From NCBI GenBank assembly GCA_009840595.1, contig VXNK01000105.1, positions 1 to 38,156 of the forward strand: 38,156 nucleotides of DNA. Reading direction: 5' to 3'. Made by a program: the position numbers and the translations under genes. The notes under the pieces were generated by a model. That model was not told the DNA's origin. It saw only the letters and a program-made list of their open reading frames with translations, and ran no database searches. Of the stretch, positions 1 through 8,929 are shown piece after piece. Origin of the DNA: Rhodospirillaceae bacterium (lineage in GTDB: Bacteria > Pseudomonadota > Alphaproteobacteria > Bin65). Every line of letters starts with the position of its first letter. The first letter of the stretch is position 1.

Positions 1-10
1 TCCTCCACTC

Positions 11-130
11 GCTGCGCTCGGTCGGAATGACGGGTTGGGGGTTGCGCCCGGTCGGAATGACGGCGCGGGGGTTGCGCCCGGTCGGGATGACGGAAAGGGA
101 GGGCGACCCGGCCGGGATGCCGGTCGAAAG
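11..130. repeat. 30-bp tandem repeat, three clear units plus one degenerate
   Basis: Units at 11-40, 41-70 and 71-100 are in exact 30-bp register and share the core GCGCCCGGTCGGAATGACGG with few changes. 101-130 looks like a decayed fourth unit. The core resembles the right end of repeat family A (CGGTCGAAATGAC), and bases 1-34 look like the right end of such an element cut by the window edge. I infer that the array grew from the end of a palindromic repeat. Confidence 0.7.
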
Positions 131-171
131 GGCGCCCGGCCGGGGAGGCGGCGGCGGCGGGACGGGAAGAC

Positions 172-1464
172 TCACGCGCCGGCAGCCGATGCCGGATCGG
201 CCGCGGGCGCGGACGGCACGCGGACGGCGTCGCAGAGCGGCGGGCGGCCCGCCGTCCCGATGCCGGCCATTCCGATGCCAGGTTGGGCGGCGGCGAACCG
301 GTCGTCCTCCGGTGTTGCCGGAATTTCGTGTGCCGGGCCGTCTGCCGGCTCCGGCATCGCGTCGTCCGCCGGGTCCGGCGCCGCCCCTTCCAGCGCCGGA
401 TCGGCCGCCTCCGGCCGCCGCTCAAACGACGATTCGGCAGGCGGCGATTCGGTGGGTGGCGATTCGGCAGGCGGCGTTTCGGCAAAACGCGCCTTTATCT
501 CCTCGTCCGCTGCCAGCACCGCCTCGCTCCACGGGTCGTCCGGCCGATCGCCCGCGCGCATCGCCTGCATCCAGAGGCTCTCGGACGCGTCGATTTCCCT
601 GTCGTCGCCCGGCTGGAGGTCCGGGCCGGTCCGCGGCACCGGGAGCCCGCCGCGCGCGTAGCGCTCCTCCGGCGGATCGTCGGCAACCGCGCCGGTCCAG
701 CCTTGCCGAGCGCCTTCCGGCGCGGCGTCAGCCACCGCCTGCAACACGGTCGGCCTCGGGGCGGCGGCGAGCGCGCGCCCGAGCCAGCGGCGGTCCTCGA
801 TGGCGCCGTCGAGCTCCCGGTCGGCCGCCGCCCCGGGCGCCGCCCCGGGTCCCGCGACGGCGCAGGGCTCCCGCACCGGCGGCCCGGCGGCGATCCGGCG
901 CCGGGCGCGCTCGCGCTCCGCCCGGTCCCGCTCCATGCGCACCGCGCCGGCCAGCGGCCCGTCCGGCAGGCCGATCCCCGCCAAGGCGTCGAGGTCGGCC
1001 TCCGGCATGCCCGGCCCGCGGAACTCGTCCCCGCCGAACTCGTTCTCGCCGAACTCGTCCTCGCCGGGTACCGGCCACAGCGCGCCCCGGTTGGCCGCGC
1101 CCGCGCCGCCCAGGCCCGAAAGCTCCTCCTGCTTTCGGATCACCAGATACATGAGCCAGGCCGAACCCCGGGCGGTCGCCGCGTCCCAGGCCTGTTCGAG
1201 GCGCGCCAGCAGAATCCGCGACTCGGCCCGCTCCGCCTCGCGCCAGAGCATGCGGATCTGGCGCACCCGCTCGACGATATGGGGCCGCTGCAGCAGCGCG
1301 TGGCCGGTCTGCCGCGCCGACATCGGGGCATAGCCGGACCGGCGCGCGGCGTCGGCGGCGTTGCCGGTCGCCACGAAATGCCGGCAGAAGGCCTCCTGCC
1401 GGCTCGACAGCACGGGAAAGCGCTCCGCCACCGGGTCGGTCTCAAACTCGGGATCGGGATGCAT
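172..1464 (-). CDS. Orphan protein with terminase-small-subunit-like N-terminus and long low-complexity tail
   Basis: The product is 430 aa. Residues about 18-75 read as a helix-turn-helix DNA-binding region of the phage terminase small-subunit type: SRQEAFCRHFVATGNAADAA, then RSGY and a QRPHIVERVRQ-like helix. The following 45 residues are helical. The rest is acidic, Pro/Ala/Glu-rich and probably disordered, with short internal repeats (EFGENEFGGDEF near 137-148; PPAES/PPTES near the C-terminus). A start at 1464 is preferred over the longer frame to 1500 because AGAGGAG lies about 8 bases upstream. No terminase large subunit, portal or capsid gene is nearby, so this may be a domesticated or relic phage gene, or an unrelated regulator with a similar fold. 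Function is unknown. Confidence 0.6.
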   Translation of the reverse strand: MHPDPEFETDPVAERFPVLSSRQEAFCRHFVATGNAADAARRSGYAPMSARQTGHALLQRPHIVERVRQIRMLWREAERAESRILLARLEQAWDAATARGSAWLMYLVIRKQEELSGLGGAGAANRGALWPVPGEDEFGENEFGGDEFRGPGMPEADLDALAGIGLPDGPLAGAVRMERDRAERERARRRIAAGPPVREPCAVAGPGAAPGAAADRELDGAIEDRRWLGRALAAAPRPTVLQAVADAAPEGARQGWTGAVADDPPEERYARGGLPVPRTGPDLQPGDDREIDASESLWMQAMRAGDRPDDPWSEAVLAADEEIKARFAETPPAESPPTESPPAESSFERRPEAADPALEGAAPDPADDAMPEPADGPAHEIPATPEDDRFAAAQPGIGMAGIGTAGRPPLCDAVRVPSAPAADPASAAGA

Positions 1465-1905
1465 GGCGACACTCCTCTGATTTTCTGTGTTTGTTCTCAA
1501 TGAGAATTTGGGAATTTTCCTGCGATGTCAAGTATAATTTCTTTTCGCCGGTGCATCGGTTCGAATTTCAGCGCCCGACGGAGCCGATCCCCTGTTCGTC
1601 ATTTCGACCGAAGCGAAGCGAGTGGAGAAATCCGGCTGGCGACGGAGGCCGGCCAGGCGCTGAAACCTCGGGCGTCGCCACTCTTTTCCGGGGGTGCGCG
1701 GGCAAGATTTCTCCGCTCCGCCCCGGCCCCTTCGACTTCGCTCAGGGCAGGCTCCGAGCCGGGGCTCCGGTCGAAATGACGGGATGGGGGCGAGGAGGGG
1801 TGAGCGTATTCCCACCGGTCCCGCGGCGCCGTTGCTTCGCATGGGCCGGTGCCGCTACGGTTGCCGCAGCGGGAATGCGCCGATCGATTGACACGGGAGA
1901 CGACG
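1465..1905. other. Intergenic region, 441 bp, mostly repeat family A
   Basis: Only the first about 60 bp, upstream of the leftward orphan gene, are AT-rich enough to suggest a promoter. The centre is occupied by palindromic element A (1598-1780). The last about 75 bp resemble the sequence upstream of the second paralogue (GTGCCG.TACGGTTGCCGC shared), so the duplication of the secreted protein gene includes its promoter region. No gene is supported here. Confidence 0.5.
1598..1780. repeat. Palindromic intergenic repeat, family A, copy 1
   Basis: The element is bounded by the inverted pair GTCATTTCGACCG (1598-1610) and CGGTCGAAATGAC (1768-1780). An inner pair GTGGAGAAATC and GATTTCTCCGC follows the same symmetry. 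The core contains GGCCAGGCGCTGAAACCTCG, also present in copy 2 (35343-35514) and, inverted, in diverged form in copy 3 (37071-37214). It has no coding capacity of its own and looks like a non-autonomous, hairpin-forming repeat. Confidence 0.85.
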
Positions 1906-2733
1906 ATGCTTCGAATTTGCGCCGCGCTGGCTGCGGCCGTTCTGGTTCCGGGGATGGCCTCGGCCAAGGAACTGAAGCCGAAATTCGGCGATATCGACGG
2001 CGTCTACTACACCGACGTTGCGGAGAACCGCGAGGCGTGCCGGCAGGCGGTCCAGCGCAAGATTTACCTGTGCAGCCAGAACACGGGCTTCGTCAGCAAC
2101 ACGGAGGACCGGAAATATCCGGGCTGCCTGCCGATCTTCCGGCGGCAGGCCGGAGCCTGCGCGGACCATTTCCGCAGCGAGGCCCACAAGTGCCAGGGGT
2201 CCGGCTCCGTGCGGATCGCGGACTTCACCGGATTTAGCTGCACGGTGACGGCGACGGTCGTGGAAGAGGGCGGCGAACCGGAGCGCCGCGAGCCCGAGGG
2301 CCGGACGGGCTCCCGGGAACCGGCGCAACGGGACGCCGGCGCGGCGGCGCACCTGTCGCCGAAATGCGCCGGGATGCCGCGGAAGGCCAAGTGCTGGGTC
2401 GAACTCGCCAACAAGCCTGGCTGCTATGCGCATGCCCGCTCCTACTCGCCACGGACGAAATGGACCTGGTCGGGAGCGTGCGCAGGCGGTGTCGCCGTCG
2501 GGCAGGGCACGATAGTCTGGACGTCGCCGCGCGGCTCCAGCAACACCACGGGCATTCTGGTGCGTGGCAAGCGGCACGGCAGGTGGGTGTACCACTTCAA
2601 CAGCCCCACGCTGCGCACCGACAAGCGGACCGGAAAGAAGATCTGGGGCAAGATGCCCCTGTGCCTGATCCGACAGTGGAATCGCGGGAAGATTTTGTCG
2701 GCCAGCAAGTATCTGCTGCCAAAGGATTGCTGA
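1906..2733 (+). CDS. Secreted cysteine-rich protein, paralogue 1 (no SH3 domain)
   Basis: The product is 275 aa with a clear signal peptide (residues 1-20, ending GMASA before KELKPKFG), so it is exported, probably to the periplasm. The N-terminal domain (21-115) has six cysteines at 45, 56, 74, 85, 96 and 112. A linker rich in Glu, Arg and Gly (120-150) leads to a C-terminal domain from SPKCAGM (151) on, with further cysteines at 154, 163, 173, 192, 253 and 275. Its Gly pattern WSGACAGGVAVGQGT...GKRHGRWV recalls MORN-type repeats. The start at 1906 has GGGAG upstream and places the signal peptide at the N-terminus. It is a tandem paralogue of the next gene. I do not recognise a described family and infer no function beyond an extracytoplasmic disulfide-bonded protein. 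Confidence 0.8.
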   Translation: MLRICAALAAAVLVPGMASAKELKPKFGDIDGVYYTDVAENREACRQAVQRKIYLCSQNTGFVSNTEDRKYPGCLPIFRRQAGACADHFRSEAHKCQGSGSVRIADFTGFSCTVTATVVEEGGEPERREPEGRTGSREPAQRDAGAAAHLSPKCAGMPRKAKCWVELANKPGCYAHARSYSPRTKWTWSGACAGGVAVGQGTIVWTSPRGSSNTTGILVRGKRHGRWVYHFNSPTLRTDKRTGKKIWGKMPLCLIRQWNRGKILSASKYLLPKDC

Positions 2734-2825
2734 CCGCGGGCGGTAAGCCGGTTCGAATTGCAGGCGCAGTGCCGGTACGGTTGCCGCGGCTACGGTATGC
2801 GAGCCGACGACGGAGGGAAGATACG

Positions 2826-3761
2826 ATGTTCCGGGTTTGCGCCGCGCTGGCGGCGGCCGTTCTGATTTCGGCGCCGGCCTCCGCCAAGGAGCTGAAGCCG
2901 AAATTCGGCAATATCGACGGCGTGTACTACTCCGACGTTGCGGAGAACCGCGAGGCCTGCCGCCAGGCGATCCAGAACAAGATTGCGTTGTGCCGGCAGA
3001 ACACGAATTTCGAGAGCAACACGAAGAACCGCAAATACAAGGGCTGCCTGCCGATCTTCCGAAGGCAGTCGCAGAGCTGCGTCGTGCATTTCCGGCGCCA
3101 GATGAGCAAGTGCAACCTGTCGGGCGCGGCGCGGATTACCGATTTCACGGGCTTCAGTTGCGAGGCGACGAGGACGGTGGTCGAGGACGGCGGCGGGCCG
3201 GGCGTCGCGCCGCTGGACCGGCGGATGCAAGCGCGCACCCGGGTCAACCTGCGCGCCGGGCCGGGCACGAACTACCGCGTCGTCGGCTCGCTGGCAGCCG
3301 GCCAGGCGGTGCAGGCGACCGGCCGGGCCGGCGACTGGCTGCGCATCGCCCTGCCGGGCGGCGGCACGGCCTTCGTGCACTGGGATTTCATGGTCGCTAT
3401 GGCGGGGCAGGAGCGGCAGCCGCAGGACCGCGGCACCGCCGCCGGCCCGTCGCCGAAATGCGCCGGGATGAGCGAGGGCGCGAAGTGCTGGAAGGAAATC
3501 GCCAACCGGCGCGGCTGCCATATTTGGGATTTCCACTTGCGTCACAACCAGACCGTGACCTGGTCCGGGGCCTGTTCCGGCGGCATCGCCGTCGGACGGG
3601 GAACGTTTAGCTTGCGATGGGACGACGGATCTGCCACCGGAACCGGCGCGATGGTCGGCGGCAGGCGGCACGGATGGTGGGTCTTTCGCTTTGCCAGCGG
3701 CGGGTGCCTCACGGCGCGCTACAATCGAGGGAAAGAGCTGGAAAACAGCGCCGATTGCTGA
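2826..3761 (+). CDS. Secreted cysteine-rich protein, paralogue 2, with inserted SH3b domain
   Basis: The product is 311 aa. It shares the signal peptide (1-20), the N-terminal domain with cysteines at exactly the same positions (45, 56, 74, 85, 96, 112) and the SPKCAGM-led C-terminal domain with the preceding gene. Between them, residues about 134-191 form a bacterial SH3 (SH3b/SH3_3) domain with the usual RVNLRAGPGTNYRVVG opening and a GDWLRI strand. SH3b domains commonly bind peptidoglycan or other wall ligands, which suggests this copy is tethered to the cell wall. The start has GGAGGGAAG upstream. It ends 19 bp before the convergent mnmE stop. The C-terminal part has the MORN-like pattern GRGTF...GGRRHGWWVF. 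Confidence 0.82.
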   Translation: MFRVCAALAAAVLISAPASAKELKPKFGNIDGVYYSDVAENREACRQAIQNKIALCRQNTNFESNTKNRKYKGCLPIFRRQSQSCVVHFRRQMSKCNLSGAARITDFTGFSCEATRTVVEDGGGPGVAPLDRRMQARTRVNLRAGPGTNYRVVGSLAAGQAVQATGRAGDWLRIALPGGGTAFVHWDFMVAMAGQERQPQDRGTAAGPSPKCAGMSEGAKCWKEIANRRGCHIWDFHLRHNQTVTWSGACSGGIAVGRGTFSLRWDDGSATGTGAMVGGRRHGWWVFRFASGGCLTARYNRGKELENSADC

Positions 3762-3780
3762 CCGCGCGGCCCTTGGGCGC

Positions 3781-5103
3781 CTACTTGCCGATACAGAAAT
3801 CCCGGAAGATCAGGTCGAGCAGGTCTTCGACGTCGGTGCGGCCGATCAGCCGGTCCATGGCGCGCAGCGCTAGGCGCAGGTCTTCGGCGGCGAGCTCGGC
3901 CTCGGTGGCGGCGAGCGCGCGCTCCAGGGCGGCTGAGGCATCCTCCAGGCATTGCCGGTGGCGCAGCCGGGTCAGCGCCGGGTGTTCGGCTGCGCCCATC
4001 GCCGCCGTCACCCGCTCCCCGATCGCCGCCAGCAGCGAATCGATGCCGTCCCCCGTTCGGGCGCTGACGCCGAGATCGGCGCCCGGCGGCGCGGGCGCGA
4101 GATCGGTCTTGTTGGCGACGGTCAGCACCCGGTCCGGACCCGCCCCGACATCCGCGGGCGGCCCGGCGGCGGGCGCCGCGGCATCGACGACGTGCAGCGC
4201 CAGATCGGCGTTTTCCGCCTGGAACCGGGCGCGCGCCATGCCCTCCCGTTCGATGTCGCCGGCCGTATCGTCGTCGCGCAGCCCGGCCGTGTCGGCGAAG
4301 ATCACGGCATAGCCGGCGAGATCGGCCCGCACCTCGATCACGTCGCGGGTCGTGCCCGCGGTTTCGGCGACGATGGCGACGTCGCGCTGCGCGATCCGGT
4401 TGAGCAGCGACGACTTGCCGACGTTGGGCGCGCCGACGATGGCGACTCGGTAGCCCTCGCGCACCATGCGGCCGCGGTCCGGCGCGGCGAGCCAGCCGGC
4501 CAGCCCGGCGGCGACCGCCTCGACCGCGGGCCGGACCTGCGCCGCCAGGTCTTCGGGCAGCGCCTCGTCGGGAAAGTCGATCGCCGCCTCGAGCCAGGCC
4601 AGGCTGCGCCGCAGTTGCGCGCCCCACTCGGCGCAGCGCTCCGCGAACGCGCCCGCCATCTGGCGCCGGGCCTGGATGCGCTGGGCCTCGGTCTCGGCGT
4701 CGATCAGGTCGGCCAGGCCCTCGGCCTCGGACAGGTCCATCCGGCCGTTCTCGAAGGCGCGGCGGGTGAACTCGCCGGGCTCGGCGGGGCGGACGCCGGC
4801 GAGCCCGCACAGGACCGACAGCAGCCTGCCGACGACCGCCGGGCTGCCGTGGACCTGGAATTCCGCGACGTCCTCGCCGGTCACCGAGCCCGGCCCCGGC
4901 AGCCAGAGCACGAGGCCGCTGTCGATGGCGTCGCCGGCCGGGCCGTCGCGCAGCGTGCGCAATGCCGCCCGCCGGGCCGGCACGTCGGCGCCGGCGAGAT
5001 GCCGGATGCAGGCCGCCGCGCCCGGCCCCGACGCCCGGATCACCGCGATCCCGGCCTTCCCCGCCCCCGACGACAGGGCGACGATGGTGTCCGGCGCGGT
5101 CAT
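3781..5103 (-). CDS. mnmE: tRNA uridine-5-carboxymethylaminomethyl modification GTPase MnmE
   Basis: The product is 440 aa, close to the family's usual 450. MnmE works with MnmG to install the cmnm5 group on U34 of certain tRNAs in the cytoplasm. The folate-binding N-terminal domain (1-118) has the VTGEDVAEFQVHG motif. The G domain is inserted in the helical domain: G1 GAPNVGKS (224-231), G2 TAGTTRD (248-254), G3 DTAG (271-274) and G4 NKTD. The protein ends in CIGK, the conserved C-terminal motif with the catalytic cysteine. In many alphaproteobacteria mnmE lies between rho and mnmG. Here it is 7 kb from rho and no mnmG follows within the window, so the cluster has been interrupted on both sides. 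Confidence 0.97.
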   Translation of the reverse strand: MTAPDTIVALSSGAGKAGIAVIRASGPGAAACIRHLAGADVPARRAALRTLRDGPAGDAIDSGLVLWLPGPGSVTGEDVAEFQVHGSPAVVGRLLSVLCGLAGVRPAEPGEFTRRAFENGRMDLSEAEGLADLIDAETEAQRIQARRQMAGAFAERCAEWGAQLRRSLAWLEAAIDFPDEALPEDLAAQVRPAVEAVAAGLAGWLAAPDRGRMVREGYRVAIVGAPNVGKSSLLNRIAQRDVAIVAETAGTTRDVIEVRADLAGYAVIFADTAGLRDDDTAGDIEREGMARARFQAENADLALHVVDAAAPAAGPPADVGAGPDRVLTVANKTDLAPAPPGADLGVSARTGDGIDSLLAAIGERVTAAMGAAEHPALTRLRHRQCLEDASAALERALAATEAELAAEDLRLALRAMDRLIGRTDVEDLLDLIFRDFCIGK

Positions 5104-5180
5104 GATTGCGCGGAAGTGTCGTTGGGATTCATGCCCTGGACCGTTCCCGGCGAATACCGGCGGCGCCCAAAAACAATAAT

Positions 5181-5276
5181 GCCGCCCCGGACTTGATCCG
5201 GGGCCCAGGGACGACCCGAGAATCCGTGCCGGGCGGCCCTGGTCCCCGGATCTCCGCTGCGCTCCGTCCGGGGCGA
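5181..5276. repeat. Palindromic intergenic repeat, family B, copy 1
   Basis: The element runs from GCCGCCCCGGACTTGATCCG to a CGCTCCGTCCGGGG-type end and contains the inverted halves GGGCCCAGGG and CCCTGGTCCCCGGAT. A second copy at 26599-26693 matches closely at both ends but differs in the central loop. It lies in the gap upstream of mnmE and of the SPATA20-like gene, and occupies about a third of that gap (5104-5418). I see no gene in the rest of the gap. Confidence 0.85.
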
Positions 5277-5418
5277 CACATTTGCGTTGTTCGAAGATAC
5301 GGCGCTGCCATCCCGCATTCCCGCAGTCTGCCCGCCCCCCGACATTGCCGGCGGCTGTCCCGCTACACCATATAGGCTGGACCGCATCCTGCGCCCGCTT
5401 CCGCTCCCGACCGCCGCC

Positions 5419-7494
5419 ATGACCGCACCCGATCCCATCGCCACCAACGCCCTCGGCAACGAGACCAGCCCGTATCTGCTGCAGCACAAGGACAATCCGG
5501 TGCACTGGCAGCCCTGGTCCGAGGCGGCCTTTGCGGCGGCGCAGCGCGACGGCAAGCCGGTATTGCTCTCGATCGGCTATTCGGCCTGCCACTGGTGCCA
5601 CGTCATGGCCCATGAGAGCTTCGAGGACGACGGCATCGCTGCGGCAATGAACCGCGACTTCGTCAACATCAAGGTCGACCGGGAGGAGCGGCCGGACGTC
5701 GACCAGATCTACCAGCACGCCCTGGCGCTGCTCGGCGAACAGGGCGGCTGGCCGCTCACCATGTTCCTGACCGCGGAGCGCGAGCCGTTCTGGGGCGGCA
5801 CCTACTTTCCGCCCGAGGACCGCTGGGGCCGGCCCGGCTTTCCGCGGGTGCTCGACCGCATCGCGGCGATCTACCGCGACGAGGGCGACAAGGTCCGCGC
5901 CAACGCCGATACGCTCAAATCCGCGCTCGCCGGCCTCGGCGTCAACCAGCCGGGCGGCGCGATCGCGCGCCGGACCTTCCTCCAGGTCGCCGATTTCCTG
6001 CTCAGCCGCATGGACCACGCCCATGGCGGCCTCGCCGGCGCGCCGAAGTTCCCGCAATGCGCCCTGTTCGACCTGATCTGGCGCGCGTATGCCGAGACCG
6101 GCAACCCGCAATACCGCAACGCCGTGCTGCTGCTGCTCGACCGCATGTCCCAGGGCGGCATCTACGACCATCTCGGCGGCGGCTATGCGCGCTATTCCAC
6201 CGACATGTTCTGGCTCGCGCCGCATTTCGAGAAGATGCTCTACGACAATGCGCAGATTCTCGAACTGCTGGCCCACGCCTGGGCCGAAACCGGCGCCGAC
6301 CTCTACCGCATCCGCGCCGACGAGACCGTGGCCTGGCTGACCCGGGAAATGATGATCGAGGGCCGCGCCTTCGCCAGCGCGCTCGACGCCGACAGCGAGG
6401 GCGAGGAGGGCAAGTTCTACGTCTGGTCGCGCGGTGAGATCGAGGAGCTGCTCGGCGGCGACGCCGAGGCCTTCTGCGAGGCCTACGACGTGGCGGCGGA
6501 CGGCAACTGGGAAGGCAAGGTCATCCTCAACCGCTCCCAGCGGCCGATGTTGGGCGACGCCGGGCACGAGGCGATGCTCGAACGCTGCCGGGCCGTGCTG
6601 CTCGACGCGCGCGCGGCGCGGCCGCGGCCCGGCCTGGACGACAAGGTGCTGGCCGACTGGAACGGCTACATGATTCACGCCCTGGCGCTCGCCGGCGCGA
6701 TCCTGGACCGGCCGGCCTGGATCGAACTGGCGGCCGGCGCCTTCGATTTCGTGCTCGACAAAATGACCCTGGACGAGGACTCAGGCGGCGGGCGGCTGGC
6801 CCACAGCTGGCGCGCCGGCAGGGCGGCCCATCCTGCGACCGCCGAGGACTATGCCAGCCTGATCCGCGCCGCGCTCACCCTGTTCGAGGCGACCGGCGCA
6901 GAGCGCTACCTGGCGCAGGCCCGGCGCTGGACCGAGACGATCGACCGGCATTTCCTCGATTCCGCCGGCGGCGGCTATTTCCTGGCGGCCGACGACGTGC
7001 CGGGCCTCATCGTGCGCGCCAAGTCCGTGCACGACAACGCAACGCCGTCGTCCAACGGGCTGATGGTACACAATCTCGCCCGGCTCGGCCTGCTTGCCGG
7101 CGATGCGGCGCTGCTCGACCGGGCCGACGCGCTGGTCCGGGCCTTTTCGGGCGAACTGAACCGCAACGCGCTGGCGGCCCCGCTGCTCGCCAGCGGCGCG
7201 CGATTGCTGGAGACCGCGCTGCAGACCGTGGTCGTCGGCCCGGCGGACGATCCGGACACGCAAGCGCTGGCCCGGGCGGCCTGGCAGGCCGCGGCGCCGA
7301 CCCGGGTCTTCCGCCGGATCGATCCGCAGGACCGGCTGCCGGACGGCCATCCGGCGCAGGGCAAGGGCCTCGCCGAAGGCAGGCCGGCGGCCTATGTCTG
7401 CGAGGGCATGACGTGCAGCCTGCCGATCGCCGAGCCGGCGGCGCTGACCGAGCGGCTGACCCGGCGCAGCCCGGCAACGGCGGCGGCCACCTGA
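5419..7494 (+). CDS. Thioredoxin-domain protein of the YyaL/SPATA20 (DUF255) family
   Basis: The product is 691 aa, the usual size for this family. The N-terminal thioredoxin-like domain carries the family signature [15 protein letters not shown], with the CHWC pair at residues 57-60. It is followed by a long alpha/alpha-barrel-like region resembling six-hairpin glycosidases (for example [20 protein letters not shown] and [18 protein letters not shown]). The biochemical role of the family is not established; a redox or carbohydrate-related activity is often suggested. The longer frame from 5287 overlaps repeat B, so ATG 5419 is preferred: the conserved [14 protein letters not shown] opening begins nine residues later. 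No signal peptide is seen, so it is probably cytoplasmic. Confidence 0.93.
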   Translation: MTAPDPIATNALGNETSPYLLQHKDNPVHWQPWSEAAFAAAQRDGKPVLLSIGYSACHWCHVMAHESFEDDGIAAAMNRDFVNIKVDREERPDVDQIYQHALALLGEQGGWPLTMFLTAEREPFWGGTYFPPEDRWGRPGFPRVLDRIAAIYRDEGDKVRANADTLKSALAGLGVNQPGGAIARRTFLQVADFLLSRMDHAHGGLAGAPKFPQCALFDLIWRAYAETGNPQYRNAVLLLLDRMSQGGIYDHLGGGYARYSTDMFWLAPHFEKMLYDNAQILELLAHAWAETGADLYRIRADETVAWLTREMMIEGRAFASALDADSEGEEGKFYVWSRGEIEELLGGDAEAFCEAYDVAADGNWEGKVILNRSQRPMLGDAGHEAMLERCRAVLLDARAARPRPGLDDKVLADWNGYMIHALALAGAILDRPAWIELAAGAFDFVLDKMTLDEDSGGGRLAHSWRAGRAAHPATAEDYASLIRAALTLFEATGAERYLAQARRWTETIDRHFLDSAGGGYFLAADDVPGLIVRAKSVHDNATPSSNGLMVHNLARLGLLAGDAALLDRADALVRAFSGELNRNALAAPLLASGARLLETALQTVVVGPADDPDTQALARAAWQAAAPTRVFRRIDPQDRLPDGHPAQGKGLAEGRPAAYVCEGMTCSLPIAEPAALTERLTRRSPATAAAT

Positions 7495-7564
7495 TTTTTC
7501 GGGCGCCTGATTTTCCGGCCGGCCGGCCGATCCTTGGGCCGGGGAGCGAACGAAACGGAATCCG

Positions 7565-8116
7565 ATGGCGGAGACGACCTATCACAGCCCGCTCGGTCCG
7601 CTGCGCCTGCGCGAAGCCCACGGCCATATCACCCATCTCGACTGGGGGCCGGCCCTGCGGTCGGAGTTGCTGGACGAGCCCGAGCCGCAGAACGACGAAT
7701 CGCCGCTGCTCAACCGGGCCGTGCACCAGCTGAATGCCTATTTCTTCTGCGGCCTGCGCCATTTCGACCTGCCGCTGGCGCCGCACGGCACCGCCTTCCA
7801 GCGCGCGGTCTGGCAGCAGATGCAGGCGATCCCCTACGGCGAGACACGAACCTACGGCGAGATCGCGCGCTGGCTGCGCAGCGCGCCGCGGGCGGTCGGC
7901 CGGGCGTGCGGCCGCAACCCGATCCCGATTATCGTCCCGTGCCACCGGGTCGTCGCGTCGGGCGGCCTCGGCGGCTATTCCGGCGACGGCGGGACCGACA
8001 CCAAGCACTGGCTGCTGGAGCTCGAGGGCTGGTCCGCCGACCGCCCGCGCACCCTGTTCGACGCGCCGCCCGACGCGCAAGAGGCGGAGGCGGAGCCCGG
8101 CCTCGGCTTGCAATAA
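7565..8116 (+). CDS. ogt: Methylated-DNA--protein-cysteine methyltransferase
   Basis: The product is 183 aa. It removes alkyl groups from O6-alkylguanine in DNA by irreversible transfer to its own cysteine. The acceptor motif IIVPCHRVV holds Cys126. The helix-turn-helix region FQRAVWQQMQAIPYGETRTY, the Arg finger around RAVGRACGRNP and the downstream GGLGGYSG loop are all present. An Ada-type regulatory domain is absent, so this is the stand-alone Ogt/MGMT form. It follows the DUF255 gene by 70 bp in the same direction. The C-terminal 20 residues are a short acidic tail outside the fold. A repair role fits with the OGG-fold-like gene 3 kb downstream, though there is no evidence that the two are co-regulated. 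Confidence 0.95.
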   Translation: MAETTYHSPLGPLRLREAHGHITHLDWGPALRSELLDEPEPQNDESPLLNRAVHQLNAYFFCGLRHFDLPLAPHGTAFQRAVWQQMQAIPYGETRTYGEIARWLRSAPRAVGRACGRNPIPIIVPCHRVVASGGLGGYSGDGGTDTKHWLLELEGWSADRPRTLFDAPPDAQEAEAEPGLGLQ

Positions 8117-8236
8117 CCGCGCCGGTTTTCTAGGACATCGTCCGCGCGCTTCATGCGGTTTCGACAATTCGGCCGCGCGTCCCGCCCCGTTGCGGGTCTC
8201 GTGGGGGCCGCGGCCCGGCATTCCAGGGAGGAAACC

Positions 8237-8929
8237 ATGCCCGAAATCACGATCGACGGCCCGGACGGGCAGTTCATGGCCTATCGCGCCGACCCGGCCG
8301 CCGGGTCCGGTCCGGCCATCGTCGTCATCCAGGAAATCTTCGGCGTCAACAAGGTGATGCGGGATATCTGCGACTGGTGGGCCGGCCAGGGCTTCATCGC
8401 GGTCTGCCCGGACATTTTCTGGCGCCAGGAGCCGGGCATCCAGCTCACCGACCAGACCGAGGAGGAATGGGGCCGCGCCTTCGAGCTCTATCAGGGCTTC
8501 GACGAGGCCAAGGGCGTCGAGGACATCCAGGCGACGATCGACGCGATCCGCGGCGACGCGGCGTGCAGCGGCAAGGTCGGCGCCGTCGGCTTCTGCCTCG
8601 GCGGCAAGCTCGCCTGGCTGTGCGCGACCCGCACCGACGCCGACGCCAGCGTCGGCTATTACGGCGTCGGCATCGGCAACAATCTGGACGAGGCGGGCAA
8701 CATCGCAAAGCCGGCCATGCTGCATATCGCCGAAGAGGACGGCTTCTGCCCGAAGGAGGAGCAGGCGCAGATCCACGCCGCGCTGGACGGCCACGGCAAG
8801 GTGACGATCCACGACTATGCCGGCATGGACCACGCCTTCGCCCGGGCCGGCGGCGAGCATTACGACGCCAGCGCGGCGCAGAGCGCCAACGACCGCTCGG
8901 CGGCCTTCTTCAACGCCCACCTGCGCTAG
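8237..8929 (+). CDS. Dienelactone hydrolase family protein
   Basis: The product is 230 aa with an alpha/beta-hydrolase fold of the carboxymethylenebutenolidase type. The nucleophile elbow GFCLGG places Cys120, Asp168 in the EEDGFC stretch and His199 in GMDHAF complete a Cys-Asp-His triad, and QEIFGVN near 32-38 provides the conserved Glu that interacts with the cysteine in this family. The start at 8237 has a strong AGGGAGG six bases upstream. No chlorocatechol genes are nearby, so a specific dienelactone substrate cannot be assigned; a general cytoplasmic esterase role is equally possible. The gene is 120 bp downstream of ogt and about 100 bp upstream of the quinone oxidoreductase, all in one direction. 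Confidence 0.93.
   Translation: MPEITIDGPDGQFMAYRADPAAGSGPAIVVIQEIFGVNKVMRDICDWWAGQGFIAVCPDIFWRQEPGIQLTDQTEEEWGRAFELYQGFDEAKGVEDIQATIDAIRGDAACSGKVGAVGFCLGGKLAWLCATRTDADASVGYYGVGIGNNLDEAGNIAKPAMLHIAEEDGFCPKEEQAQIHAALDGHGKVTIHDYAGMDHAFARAGGEHYDASAAQSANDRSAAFFNAHLR

Noticed and set aside
1018-1068. Short regular repeats (GAACTCG..CCGCC) suggestive of a CRISPR
   Set aside because: About 15-bp units in frame within a low-complexity coding region, with no spacers.
27-1154. 375-codon plus-strand frame over the orphan gene
   Set aside because: Starts in the tandem repeat, is almost pure Arg/Pro/Ala and lies antisense to a frame with a real domain and ribosome-binding site.
5104-6678. Long minus-strand open frame continuing upstream of mnmE
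   Set aside because: It is antisense to the DUF255 gene and passes through repeat B; the true MnmE start is clear at 5103. High GC lengthens open antisense frames.
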